Origin: Chloroflexota bacterium
GTDB taxonomy: Bacteria > Chloroflexota > Ktedonobacteria > Ktedonobacterales > Ktedonobacteraceae
Length of the DNA: 11,978 nt
Assembly: GCA_005881295.1 (NCBI GenBank)
Contig: VBHS01000313.1
Location: 1 to 11,978, forward strand
Direction: 5' to 3'
Part shown: in pieces, positions 1 to 6,331 of the stretch
Layout of the letters: every line of letters begins with the position of its first letter
Position numbering within the stretch: the stretch's first letter is position 1
The notes under the pieces: generated by a model
Databases searched by the model: none
What the model saw: the letters and a program-made list of their open reading frames with translations, nothing else
Told to the model about the DNA's origin: nothing
Translations under genes and position numbers: made by a program

Positions 1-462
1 TTGATGAACGACGCGACCTGGCCTTTCGCCTGGTACGTCAGGGATTATACCAACGTCTGTTTCAACTATCCCGATAATTGTGCGTACCCGGCCAACTCCT
101 ATCCCGTCATCATCGCAGGTGGGGACAATCTCTATAACGCTGAATCTCAGTATGCTGGTCCCGGTAAAAACTACCTGTTTAACCAGTATCATATGCGTAC
201 CTGGTGGGATGAGGGCTATAAGCCGCCTCCTTGCGTTCAAACTACTACAAACAAGTGTACTGACCAGCCAACGTGGGGTGGAGTCGGAGTTGGCCTCTGG
301 CTATCCTATGGAGATACCCCACCTCCCGGTGCGAAGTTCAATCCCGGCCTTGCCGCTCAACACATCTGGCAGTGGTGGTGGCAGCGTCGTGCCATTGGTG
401 ATACCGGCGGCTCATACGATATGGGCCTCTTCATCCAAAAAGGCGTGAGCGAGACACCATAG
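1..462 (+). CDS. C-terminal end of a TIGR03663/glycosyltransferase-39-like membrane protein (partial)
   Basis: This reading frame is open to the left edge, so only the last 153 or so residues are present; the apparent TTG-ATG start at base 1 is not a real start. The segment is rich in Trp, Tyr, Pro and Gly. It begins with WPFAWYVRDY and ends with an RRAIGDTGGSYDMGLFIQK stretch. From memory, both resemble the soluble C-terminal part of large multi-pass proteins of the TIGR03663 (Agl23-like) / glycosyltransferase-39 group, which act at the cytoplasmic membrane in glycan transfer. No membrane segment is visible in this part. Four Cys (NVCFNY, DNCAYP, PPCVQ, NKCTDQ) could form disulfides outside the cell. 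It converges on the minus-strand dehydrogenase, 34 bases away. The frame is secure; the family is a moderate-confidence guess. Confidence 0.6.
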   Translation: MMNDATWPFAWYVRDYTNVCFNYPDNCAYPANSYPVIIAGGDNLYNAESQYAGPGKNYLFNQYHMRTWWDEGYKPPPCVQTTTNKCTDQPTWGGVGVGLWLSYGDTPPPGAKFNPGLAAQHIWQWWWQRRAIGDTGGSYDMGLFIQKGVSETP

Positions 463-496
463 AGGTGTTAGCGCCCGAAAGCCTCGAATAATCCTT

Positions 497-1447
497 TCAG
501 GAATGAACCAGCACAATCTTTCCCAGCGTTTTACCTGCTGCCACTCGCCGGTGTGCTTCGGCAGCCTGTTCGACGGGCAGCGTCTCCGCGATGACGGGCG
601 TTACAGCGTGAGCCGCGATCATTTCCAGGATGCGCCGCTCGTTCTCTGTGCTGGTGTGCAACATTCCACCGCCGATAATATGCACCCGTTTGAGCCTGCA
701 TTGCTGCATATCGATGCTAGCTTGCTGTCCGCCAAGGTTGCCGACAAGGACAATACGCCCATCTTGCGTACATGACTCGATACTTGTCTGTATGGTGGTG
801 CTGACGAGCTCGATCACCAGGTTGACGCCATGTACATTGTTCTGTATGACCTCTGCCACGTTCTCTTCCCGCTGGTTGATAACCATATCAGCCCCTAAAC
901 GACGCAGTTCAGAGACTTTTTCATTGCTGCTCGTCGTTGTCACAACCCAGGCGCCGGCCTGCTTGGCGAACTGGATAGCCCATATGCCAACGCCACTTGA
1001 ACCCGCCCAGATCAAGACCCGTTCCCCTGCTTTAACGCGACCAATGTCAAATAAACTGCCCCAGGCGGTTGAAGCGGTGAGGCCGGCCGCTACCGCCTCT
1101 TCAAAGGAGACTCCCTCGGGGATGCGCACCAGGTCCTCAGCTGGAACTGCAATCATACTGGCATAGCCGCCTCCGCCAACAGCTCTAGCGGCGCGGGTGG
1201 TCATCACCCTCTCCCCTGCATGAAATCCCTGGCTGTCCTTGACGACTATACCTGCCGCTTCCAGTCCTGGTGTGAATGGCAATTTGTCAACGGGACGGCT
1301 GCCGTTGCGCTGGAATAGATCAAGCCTGTTCACCGTGGTGGCCTTGACCTGGACCAAAACATCGCCTGGGCCAGGGGTAGGGTCAGGGACTTCTCGAACT
1401 TGTAGGACGTCTGGATCACCATATTGAGCAAACTGTACTGCTTTCAT
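497..1447 (-). CDS. Medium-chain dehydrogenase/reductase, quinone oxidoreductase type
   Basis: A complete 316-residue protein of the zinc-independent quinone oxidoreductase (QOR/zeta-crystallin) branch of the MDR superfamily. It is predicted to move hydride from NADPH to quinones or other enones in the cytoplasm. The N-terminal GroES-like half (residues 1-115) has the family signature NRLDLFQRNG and PGLEAAGIVV (38-70). The Rossmann half carries the dinucleotide loop AGSSGVG at 148-154, followed by WAIQFAKQAGA. The cysteines that bind zinc in alcohol dehydrogenases are absent. Length is normal for the family (about 320). The start is ATG at 1447; the best ribosome-site candidate, GAGGAAG, lies about 13-15 bases upstream, which is long. 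The right end of the tnpB element lies only about 17-38 bases upstream, so the native promoter has probably been displaced. The substrate cannot be told from sequence. Confidence 0.9.
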   Translation of the reverse strand: MKAVQFAQYGDPDVLQVREVPDPTPGPGDVLVQVKATTVNRLDLFQRNGSRPVDKLPFTPGLEAAGIVVKDSQGFHAGERVMTTRAARAVGGGGYASMIAVPAEDLVRIPEGVSFEEAVAAGLTASTAWGSLFDIGRVKAGERVLIWAGSSGVGIWAIQFAKQAGAWVVTTTSSNEKVSELRRLGADMVINQREENVAEVIQNNVHGVNLVIELVSTTIQTSIESCTQDGRIVLVGNLGGQQASIDMQQCRLKRVHIIGGGMLHTSTENERRILEMIAAHAVTPVIAETLPVEQAAEAHRRVAAGKTLGKIVLVHS

Positions 1448-1469
1448 CTATTATCTCTGCTTCCTCAAA

Positions 1470-1620
1470 TGTAGTAAAACGTAGTTACAACATCCTCGTA
1501 CCTGCTTCATCGCAGAAAGTTTCACTCTCGACGCATCGGGAGCCAGCGCTTTCCGCTCCACAGGCGAATTTGTGTCCCGACGAAGCCACAACCGGGACAT
1601 CCGTTAGCAAACGGAGGGCT
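1470..1620 (-). ncRNA. Probable omega-RNA (reRNA) region at the tnpB 3' end
   Basis: In IS605-family elements the TnpB guide RNA overlaps the 3' end of tnpB and runs through the right end into flanking DNA. This stretch has the expected dense secondary structure although it is also coding: a 6-bp stem with a 4-base loop (1600-1605 with 1610-1615), a GTCCCG/CGGGAC stem (1574-1579 with 1593-1598) and a longer-range GAAAG/CTTTC pairing (1515-1519 with 1549-1553). The C-terminal tail of TnpB encoded here lies beyond the conserved nuclease domain, which fits a segment kept for RNA structure. The 5' limit, the scaffold fold and the exact guide start are inference. The guide would be the bases just below about 1464-1470. 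Confidence 0.4.
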
Positions 1621-2732
1621 TCAGTCCTGATGTTGAGGGCTGCATTCAAATCTCGCTCAGTGATGACACCGCACTGCTCACATACCCACACACGCTCATC
1701 GAGCGTCAAGTCTTCCTTGATCCATCCACAGGCGTGACAGGTTTTACTTGAGGGATACCACTGGCTCACCAGTTGGACGTAGCCGCCATACTGCTCCGCC
1801 TTGTAGAGAAGCTGACGCTTCACCTCAAAGAAACTAGCATCGCTGACTGCTTGCGCTAAGCAATGGTTGGACAGCATCCCTTTCGTATTGAGGTCTTCCA
1901 GGCCAACCAACGCATATCTTCGGGCAAGAGAGGTCGTCATCTTGTGCAGGGTATCTTGCCGTTGACAAGCTATCCGATAGTGCGCTTTTGCCAGCTTTCT
2001 GGCATGCTTCCCCCAATTCTGGCTGCCCTCTCCTTTGCGAGAGAGCCCTTTGCTTAAGCTCTTGATACGTCCTAAGGTCTGGCGGTAGTGCTTTTGGTTT
2101 TCAAACACGACCCCATCGCTGCACGTCGCCAAGGTCTTAATGCCCAGGTCTATCCCAACAGCCCCACCGTTATGAGTTGGTACGTCATGTTCCACCTCCA
2201 CCGCAATGGAGACGAACCACCAGCCTGCGCGAGAGGAAATGACCGCGCTCATGATCTTCCCTTGCAATCGTAGTGCTTCGGTCATGTTCACCGCCCCAAG
2301 CTTGGGGATGCGTATCGTCTGCCCAGCAACGGAAAATTTATCGTTGGCAAGGTAGAAACTCAATCTGTCCCGTTTCTTGCTTTTGAAACGCGGGAAGCCC
2401 CCTTCCTCCCCATCCTTGCGTGGATGTGTGAGCTTGGGAAGCGTTCCTTCCTTCTTCATCCGCCAGTAGTTGTCAAAAGCCTGTCCCAGATGGCGAAACT
2501 CTTGTTCGGGAGCACATTTCGTGACCTCAGAGCACCAGGGGAATTGTTCGCCTTTGATCCGGTTATACTCTGCCTTGAGGTCTTTGATCTTGGCCCATTT
2601 GCCCTCGGCACGGGAGTCTTTCCAGCGAGCAAGCGCCCAGTTATAGGCATGACGGGCAACCCCACAGGCTTTGCGAAAATACACCTCTTGTTCGGGAGTT
2701 GGATGAAGCCTGATGACATGCGAACGCTTCAC
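1485..2732 (-). CDS. tnpB: TnpB RNA-guided nuclease of an IS605-family element
   Basis: Complete 415-residue TnpB, the ancestor-type of Cas12, expected to cut DNA matching the element's omega-RNA next to a short TAM. It has an N-terminal helix-turn-helix/REC-like region (RLHPTPEQEVYFRKACG), a central OrfB_IS605 domain and a split RuvC domain. The catalytic acids are D195 (GIDLGIKT), E279 (GLEDLN) and D361 (ERDLNAALNI). The zinc ribbon has Cys332, 335, 351 and 354. These positions match ISDra2 TnpB closely, so the enzyme looks active. I chose GTG at 2732 rather than the far upstream ATG at 2990. AAAGGAGG (2748-2741) lies 8 bases before it, the protein starts with the normal VKRSHVIRLHP, and the longer frame would overlap the upstream gene. 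The start lies one base past the stop of the small gene, so translation is probably coupled. Confidence 0.95.
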   Translation of the reverse strand: MKRSHVIRLHPTPEQEVYFRKACGVARHAYNWALARWKDSRAEGKWAKIKDLKAEYNRIKGEQFPWCSEVTKCAPEQEFRHLGQAFDNYWRMKKEGTLPKLTHPRKDGEEGGFPRFKSKKRDRLSFYLANDKFSVAGQTIRIPKLGAVNMTEALRLQGKIMSAVISSRAGWWFVSIAVEVEHDVPTHNGGAVGIDLGIKTLATCSDGVVFENQKHYRQTLGRIKSLSKGLSRKGEGSQNWGKHARKLAKAHYRIACQRQDTLHKMTTSLARRYALVGLEDLNTKGMLSNHCLAQAVSDASFFEVKRQLLYKAEQYGGYVQLVSQWYPSSKTCHACGWIKEDLTLDERVWVCEQCGVITERDLNAALNIRTEALRLLTDVPVVASSGHKFACGAESAGSRCVESETFCDEAGTRML

Positions 2733-2748
2733 GTCAGGAACCTCCTTT
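2730..2748 (-). promoter_or_regulatory. Ribosome binding site deciding the tnpB start
   Basis: On the minus strand AAAGGAGG (2748-2741) is followed by TTCCTGAC and then GTG (2732-2730). The site lies inside the last codons (Lys-Gly-Gly-Ser) of the preceding small gene, whose TGA (2736-2734) is one base from the GTG. This supports a coupled start and rules out the longer open frame. Confidence 0.85.
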
Positions 2749-2928
2749 CTCCTCTTTGTGCAGGGCAGCATCTGGCTTTTCCTGCTCTTTCTGAAGACGA
2801 GCCAGTTCTTGCCGTGCAAGCCGATCAATCGTCTCCACCATGCTTTCATGGGATAAGACCGAGACCAATTTGAGCAGATCGCGTGTGGTTTTGCGCACAC
2901 GCAAGACGGTATACTTTGCTGTTTCCAT
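2734..2928 (-). CDS. Small ribbon-helix-helix-like protein encoded upstream of tnpB
   Basis: A 64-residue protein with the layout of a ribbon-helix-helix (Arc/MetJ/CopG-like) DNA-binding protein. It has a short basic strand, AKYTVLRVRK (4-13), helix A from TTRDLLKLVSVL (14-25), a turn, SHES (26-29), and helix B from MVETIDRLARQELARLQKEQ (30-49), then a charged tail. Such proteins dimerise and bind palindromic operators, often their own. The gene is read first in the element and ends one base before tnpB, whose ribosome site it contains. Its ATG (2928-2926) is the inner end of an 11-bp inverted repeat that overlaps the promoter, so self-repression is likely. The -10 box ends only 6 bases before the ATG, which suggests a leaderless or near-leaderless message. 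No named family is recognised with certainty. The antitoxin-like look is structural only; no toxin is present. Confidence 0.75.
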   Translation of the reverse strand: METAKYTVLRVRKTTRDLLKLVSVLSHESMVETIDRLARQELARLQKEQEKPDAALHKEEKGGS

Positions 2929-2956
2929 GCATACAATCTATGCCTTTGTATGCATG
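2926..2956. repeat. 11-bp perfect inverted repeat overlapping the element promoter (putative operator)
   Basis: CATGCATACAA (2926-2936) and TTGTATGCATG (2946-2956) are exact reverse complements separated by 9 bases. The pentamer TATGC or its complement recurs at 2929-2933, 2939-2943 and 2949-2953, exactly one helical turn apart, as expected for side-by-side ribbon-helix-helix dimers. The repeat covers the -10 box, most of the promoter spacer and the start codon of the small gene. A further TTGTATGCA copy lies at 3075-3083. Operator function is inferred. Confidence 0.6.
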
Positions 2957-2963
2957 CTGTCAA
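2935..2963 (-). promoter_or_regulatory. Promoter for the small gene-tnpB operon
   Basis: On the minus strand a perfect -35 TTGACA (2963-2958) is followed by a 17-base spacer and -10 TAGATT (2940-2935, 4/6 to consensus). Transcription would start at or next to the ATG at 2928, giving a leaderless message for the first gene. Confidence 0.65.
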
Positions 2964-2969
2964 GTGATG

Positions 2970-3014
2970 AAACGTGGTTTGAACAAACACATTTGAGTTT
3001 GTTTTACCACGTTT
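2970..3014. repeat. Left-end hairpin of the tnpB element
   Basis: An imperfect 45-base stem-loop. The outer stem is AAACGTGG-T (2970-2978) with A-CCACGTTT (3006-3014). A small internal loop follows, then an inner stem AACAAAC (2982-2988) with GTTTGTT (2997-3003) and an 8-base loop. Subterminal hairpins of this sort are the recognition sites of the Y1 transposase in this IS family. The arm shares AAAACGTRGT with the right end. Confidence 0.5.
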
Positions 3015-3074
3015 TTAACCACTGTTACTCACTCCTGTCGTAGGTTTTACTGGGAAAGGGTATATCCTGCCCCA

Positions 3075-3083
3075 TTGTATGCA
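3075..3083 (+). repeat. Extra copy of the operator half-site TTGTATGCA
   Basis: This 9-mer equals the right arm of the putative operator (2946-2954), about 120 bp upstream of the element promoter. The stretch 3016-3230 has no gene I can support: open frames here show no family features. The copy may be a second binding site, part of the element's true left end, or chance. Confidence 0.3.
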
Positions 3084-3230
3084 CATCCTTCGCCGATTGC
3101 AAAGTGTGCTGTTGTGGACGCAGCGCAAGACTCAGTGGAAAGATTACCGAGAAGTACCAGTGCCACTTTTCGCATGAAGAGAAAGAATAGTTTCATAACG
3201 CCTCAATTCGTTTCTTTGCCGGGGAAACAC

Positions 3231-3259
3231 TTGCAATTAGAACAGGAATTCTATATAAT
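3231..3259 (+). promoter_or_regulatory. Promoter for the VOC-family gene
   Basis: A -35 TTGCAA (3231-3236, 4/6) and a perfect -10 TATAAT (3254-3259) are separated by 17 bases. Transcription would start near 3266, leaving a leader of under 20 bases before the ATG at 3284, which still includes the AAGGAAGG ribosome site. Confidence 0.7.
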
Positions 3260-3283
3260 GCAGGTGTACAAAGGAAGGTGCTC

Positions 3284-3745
3284 ATGAAAGAAATAACACA
3301 ACTCGCAATCATACCAATCCTGGTAGCAGATCAAGATGAAGCCCTCCGCTTTTTCACCGAGAAGCTTGAACTTGAAAAACGTACCGATGTGATGTATGGG
3401 CCAGATATGCGCTGGCTCACCGTCGCGCCCAGGGGACAAAAGAAACCAGAAATTGCCCTGGCAAAGCCGGATCCGTCACTTCCAGCAATACAAATACCGA
3501 ACAGTAGAGAAAGTATTGGACTTTTCAGCCAGTATGTCACATGCGTATTTGCCACCGATGACTGTTTGAAAACGTACCATACCTTGCTTGCGCGGGGAGT
3601 CTCATTCTTGAGTCCTCCAACCAAAAAAGTCCATGGCACGGAAGCCGTCTTTGAGGACCCATACGGCAACCTCTTTGCCTTATTAGAACCATCGCCAGAG
3701 GCCCATTCACGCTACAGAAATCAGAATATCAGTACAGCGGCATGA
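3284..3745 (+). CDS. VOC-family protein (glyoxalase/bleomycin-resistance/dioxygenase fold)
   Basis: A 153-residue single-domain vicinal-oxygen-chelate protein made of the usual two beta-alpha-beta-beta-beta modules. Module one opens with PILVADQDEALRFFTEKLEL and leads to RWLTVAP. Module two runs from YVTCVFATDDCLKTYHTLLARGV to the closing FEDPYGNLFALLE, where the Glu is a likely metal ligand. Members include glyoxalases, antibiotic-binding proteins and ring-cleaving enzymes; the substrate cannot be assigned here. I start at ATG 3284, 5 bases after AAGGAAGG (3271-3278). A GTG two codons earlier (3278) overlaps that ribosome site and is less likely. The gene stands alone behind a good promoter. 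It is divergent from the tnpB element and convergent with the phosphorylase. Confidence 0.9.
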   Translation: MKEITQLAIIPILVADQDEALRFFTEKLELEKRTDVMYGPDMRWLTVAPRGQKKPEIALAKPDPSLPAIQIPNSRESIGLFSQYVTCVFATDDCLKTYHTLLARGVSFLSPPTKKVHGTEAVFEDPYGNLFALLEPSPEAHSRYRNQNISTAA

Positions 3746-3794
3746 CATCCCGAATTTTTGCTGGGAAGGGGCTTTGGCCAATGGGAAGATGTCA
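3743..3794. terminator. Dyad between convergent stop codons (possible weak bidirectional terminator)
   Basis: TGACATC (3743-3749) and GATGTCA (3788-3794) are a perfect 7-bp inverted pair. The stem can extend as CC/GG past an AA bulge. Each arm contains one gene's stop codon: TGA of the VOC gene and, on the other strand, TGA of the phosphorylase. A smaller palindrome TTGGCCAA (3774-3781) lies inside. There is no clear T-run, so terminator function is uncertain. Confidence 0.3.
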
Positions 3795-6150
3795 ACCCCA
3801 GCGAATCAGCCCCATATCATGTTTCCCACCCAAAGCCGGATGACTGGGCAATACCCGGACACCGTAGCCGATGCTGCCGCTCTCGGTGGGCTTCAGACGA
3901 GCTTCATAGCGGAACGAACCGTCCTGCTCCTTCTTAATATATTCCATCGGCAAGACATGCTCCGGAATAATCACGTCGTCATTCGCCTCGCCATAGACCA
4001 CTTCTACGCTGAAATCCCCCGGTTGGAGCTTATCCGCGCGCACCCAGGCGCGCACATTGATTTCCTCACCCAGACTCAGCTGACCATCGTGCTGTCCTTC
4101 CACGTAGAGCGCTAAACCTGGCCAGCCCACCTTGATCTTCTCTTTCCAGTCAGCCAGCACTCGCGCTTTGGCATACATGTTCTGCTCAATCTGCTTCCCT
4201 AACTGAATTGCGGGAACGTAGGTGGTATTCGCGCTCTTCGCCGATGGCCCAGCCGTTCTTGCCGTTGTAGCCCTCTGCCCACCAGCCATCGAGGATACTA
4301 CAGTTCGGCTGACCATTGAGCGCCGCCTTCTGACCGCTGGTGCCACTGGCCTCGTGTGGACGGATAGGATTATTGAGCCAGAGATCCGTACCCGAGACCA
4401 GGTAACGGGCCATATCGATGTCATAGTTTTCCAGGAAGATGACCTTGCCGCGGAAGGCATCGCTACGTGAGAAGCGGTAGACCTGCTCTATCAATGCCTT
4501 TCCTGGCTCGTCGGCTGGATGCGCCTTGCCAGCAAAAATGATCTGAACGGGGTGTTCTGGATTATTGAGCAGCCGGTGTAGGCGCTCAGGATCGCGGAAG
4601 ATCAGCGTTGCTCGTTTGTACGTTGCAAAGCGGCGCGCGAAGCCGATCAAAAGAGCATTGCTATCGAGCATGTGCTCAAATTCGGTGATCTGCACCGCTC
4701 CTTCACCCAGGCGCAGGTGTTGTCCTTTCAGGTGGCGGCGTGTGAAATCAATCAGAGCCTCTTTACGCTGTAGATGGGTCTTCCACAGTTCTTCGTCAGG
4801 TATGTCGCTCAGGCGATTCCAGAGCTCGGCATCATCTACGCGCTCTTCCCAATCCTCACCAAGGTAGCGTTTGAAGAGCGCGTTCATCTCCTCTGAAATC
4901 CAGGAGGGAGTATGTACGCCATTGGTGATGTATTCTATAGGCACCTCTTCGGCATCGATACCTGGCCACAAGAACTGCCACATCTTACGCGAGACAGCGC
5001 CATGTAGCTCACTCACTCCGTTGTGCTGCCCGGTCAGGCGAAGCGCCAGCACCGTCATGCCGTAGGTCGGACCCCAGCCATGGTCCTCACGTGCGACCTC
5101 CATGAACTGGTCGCGCGTCAGACCGAGCTGGCCCCAGTAAGAACCAAAATACTTGTCGACAAGGTCATAGCTAAAGGTATCGTTTCCCGCGGGAACAGGA
5201 GTATGCGTCGTGAAGAGCGAATTTGCCGCGACTGCTTCGCGTGCCTGGTTAAAGCTAAGCCCGGCAGCAACGAGTTCCCGGCACCGTTCCAGGTTCAGGA
5301 AGGCGGCGTGCCCCTCGTTGAGGTGCCAGGCCGCCGGAGAAATGCCCAGGGCACGTAAAGCGCGTACGCCGCCAATGCCCAGCACAATCTCCTGAGAGAT
5401 GCGCATCTCGCGGTCACCACCGTACAAACGCGCAGATAGCTCACGATCAGGCGGTGCATTGGGAGCCACGTCCGTATCCATCAGGTACAAAGGAATACGT
5501 CCTACCTGCACTTTCCATACTTTCGCGTGAATGTGTCGTCCAGGTAGCTCGACTGTAATCATAATTTCATTGCCATTGGCATCGCAGGCTGGTATCGCTG
5601 GCGCTTCCGAAAAGTGGAGTTTGTCGTACGCAGCCTCTTGCACTCCTTCGCGAGTAATGCTCTGGCGGAAATACCCCTGCGGGTAGAGAAAACCTACCCC
5701 AACAAAAGGTAGGCCGAGATCGCTGGCTTCCTTACAATGATCACCTGAGAGTATACCAAGGCCACCGGAATAGATGGGCAGTGATTCGTGCAGTCCAAAC
5801 TCGGCGGAAAAATAAGCGATGACGCTATCGCTTAGTTCAGGATAAGTTCGTGAGAACCACGTTCCATGTGCCGCGGGATGCATATAGGCATCGAAGTTAC
5901 TGAGAATCGTGTCGTAGCGCTGTAAATAGCCGGCCTCGTTTGCCGCGGCTTCGAGCCGCTCTGGCTGCACCTCGCTCAGGAAGCGCACCGGGTTATGTCC
6001 GACATTATCCCATAGATCAGGATCAAGTGTGCTATACAGGGCGCGTGCCTCTGGATGCCAACTCCACCACAAATTATATGCAAGTTCGTATAAACGGTTG
6101 ATGCGGGCGGGCATGATGGGAAAGACCGTCATGCGACCATGTACTTTCAC
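3792..6150 (-). pseudogene. glgP: Alpha-glucan (glycogen/maltodextrin) phosphorylase with internal deletion and frameshift
   Basis: A GT35 phosphorylase of the DUF3417-containing, roughly 850-residue type, which releases glucose-1-phosphate from alpha-1,4-glucans using PLP. Frame one (6150 down) runs through the DUF3417 N terminus (AYNLWWSWHPEARALYS), the active-site region (GGLGILSGDHCKEASDLG, THTPVPAGNDTF) and the PLP site EASGTSGQKAALNG with Lys608, reaching GWAIGEEREY (residue 642). It then leaves the family and stops at 4186. The family resumes in another frame at YVPAIQ (from about 4220) and continues to the normal end MGLIRWG at 3792. In relatives about 65 residues lie between REY and YVPA; here only CACC (4224-4221) remains. 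The span from start to stop is 3x786+1 bases. The start is GTG at 6150, with AAAGGA 11 bases upstream. The gene is probably inactive, or the assembly lacks about 200 bases. Confidence 0.85.
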
Positions 6151-6191
6151 AGGGTTAGGTATCCTTTCTTCACATATCGATTGCTAGCTTC

Positions 6192-6221
6192 AGTATATCT
6201 TGCCGGGGAATATGAGGTCAA
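6192..6221 (-). promoter_or_regulatory. Promoter for the phosphorylase gene
   Basis: On the minus strand, -35 TTGACC (6221-6216, 5/6) and -10 TATACT (6197-6192, 5/6) have an 18-base spacer. The predicted leader to the GTG at 6150 is about 35 bases. It lies back to back with the plus-strand promoter at 6241-6269. An intact promoter in front of a broken gene suggests that the damage is recent or artificial. Confidence 0.65.
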
Positions 6222-6240
6222 CTCTGGCCGTCCTTCCTGA

Positions 6241-6269
6241 TTGCCTTTACTGCGAAATTGTTCTATACT
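6241..6269 (+). promoter_or_regulatory. Promoter for the split gene at 6332
   Basis: A -35 TTGCCT (6241-6246, 4/6) and a -10 TATACT (6264-6269, 5/6) are separated by 17 bases. The leader to the ATG at 6332 would be about 55 bases. Confidence 0.55.
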
Positions 6270-6331
6270 GGACAGGCTGCATCAGATGATGTAGACTCAG
6301 CACAGCAATCCCTGTTGAGAGAGGCGGTAGC

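Larger units (their letters stand above)
1464..3015 (-). mobile_element. IS200/IS605-family, IS1341-type (tnpB-only) insertion sequence; ends approximate
   Basis: The element holds an intact tnpB and a small upstream gene but no tnpA (Y1 transposase), so it would need a TnpA supplied in trans to move. As usual for this family there are no long terminal inverted repeats. The ends are judged from subterminal structure. At the right end (low coordinates), just past the tnpB stop, lie AAAACGTAGT (1476-1485) and a short TGTA/TACA stem (1470-1489). At the left end is a 45-base imperfect hairpin (2970-3014) whose outer arm reads ACCACGTTTT (3006-3015), a 9/10 inverted match to the right-end motif. 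A 9-bp inverted pair, CTCAAATGT (1464-1472) and ACATTTGAG (2989-2997), may also matter. Exact ends could be off by tens of bases. The element sits between the start of the dehydrogenase gene and the divergent VOC gene. Confidence 0.75.

Noticed and set aside
454..468. ACACC/GGTGT stem at the stop of the first gene as a terminator
   Set aside because: Only 5 bp, no T-run, and it includes the stop codon in its loop; too weak to annotate.
2734..2928. Toxin-antitoxin pair with the small protein as antitoxin
   Set aside because: The only partner gene is tnpB. No toxin-like frame lies nearby, so the RHH-like shape alone is not enough.
2926..2956. RNA hairpin hiding the small gene's start codon
   Set aside because: With the -10 box inside the repeat, the upstream arm would not be transcribed, so a DNA operator is the better reading.
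2733..2990. Upstream 86-codon extension of tnpB starting from ATG 2990
   Set aside because: It overlaps the small gene in another frame and runs through the operator and left-end hairpin. It has no ribosome site, while GTG 2732 has AAAGGAGG 8 bases upstream and gives the normal TnpB N terminus.
3075..3287. 70-aa plus-strand frame between the IS element and the VOC gene
   Set aside because: No ribosome site or recognisable composition, and it runs over the VOC promoter and ribosome site.
3792..4460. Separate 222-aa gene on the minus strand
   Set aside because: Only the part below about 4220 resembles anything, and it is the phosphorylase C terminus. The first 75 or so residues are low-quality out-of-frame translation of the phosphorylase.
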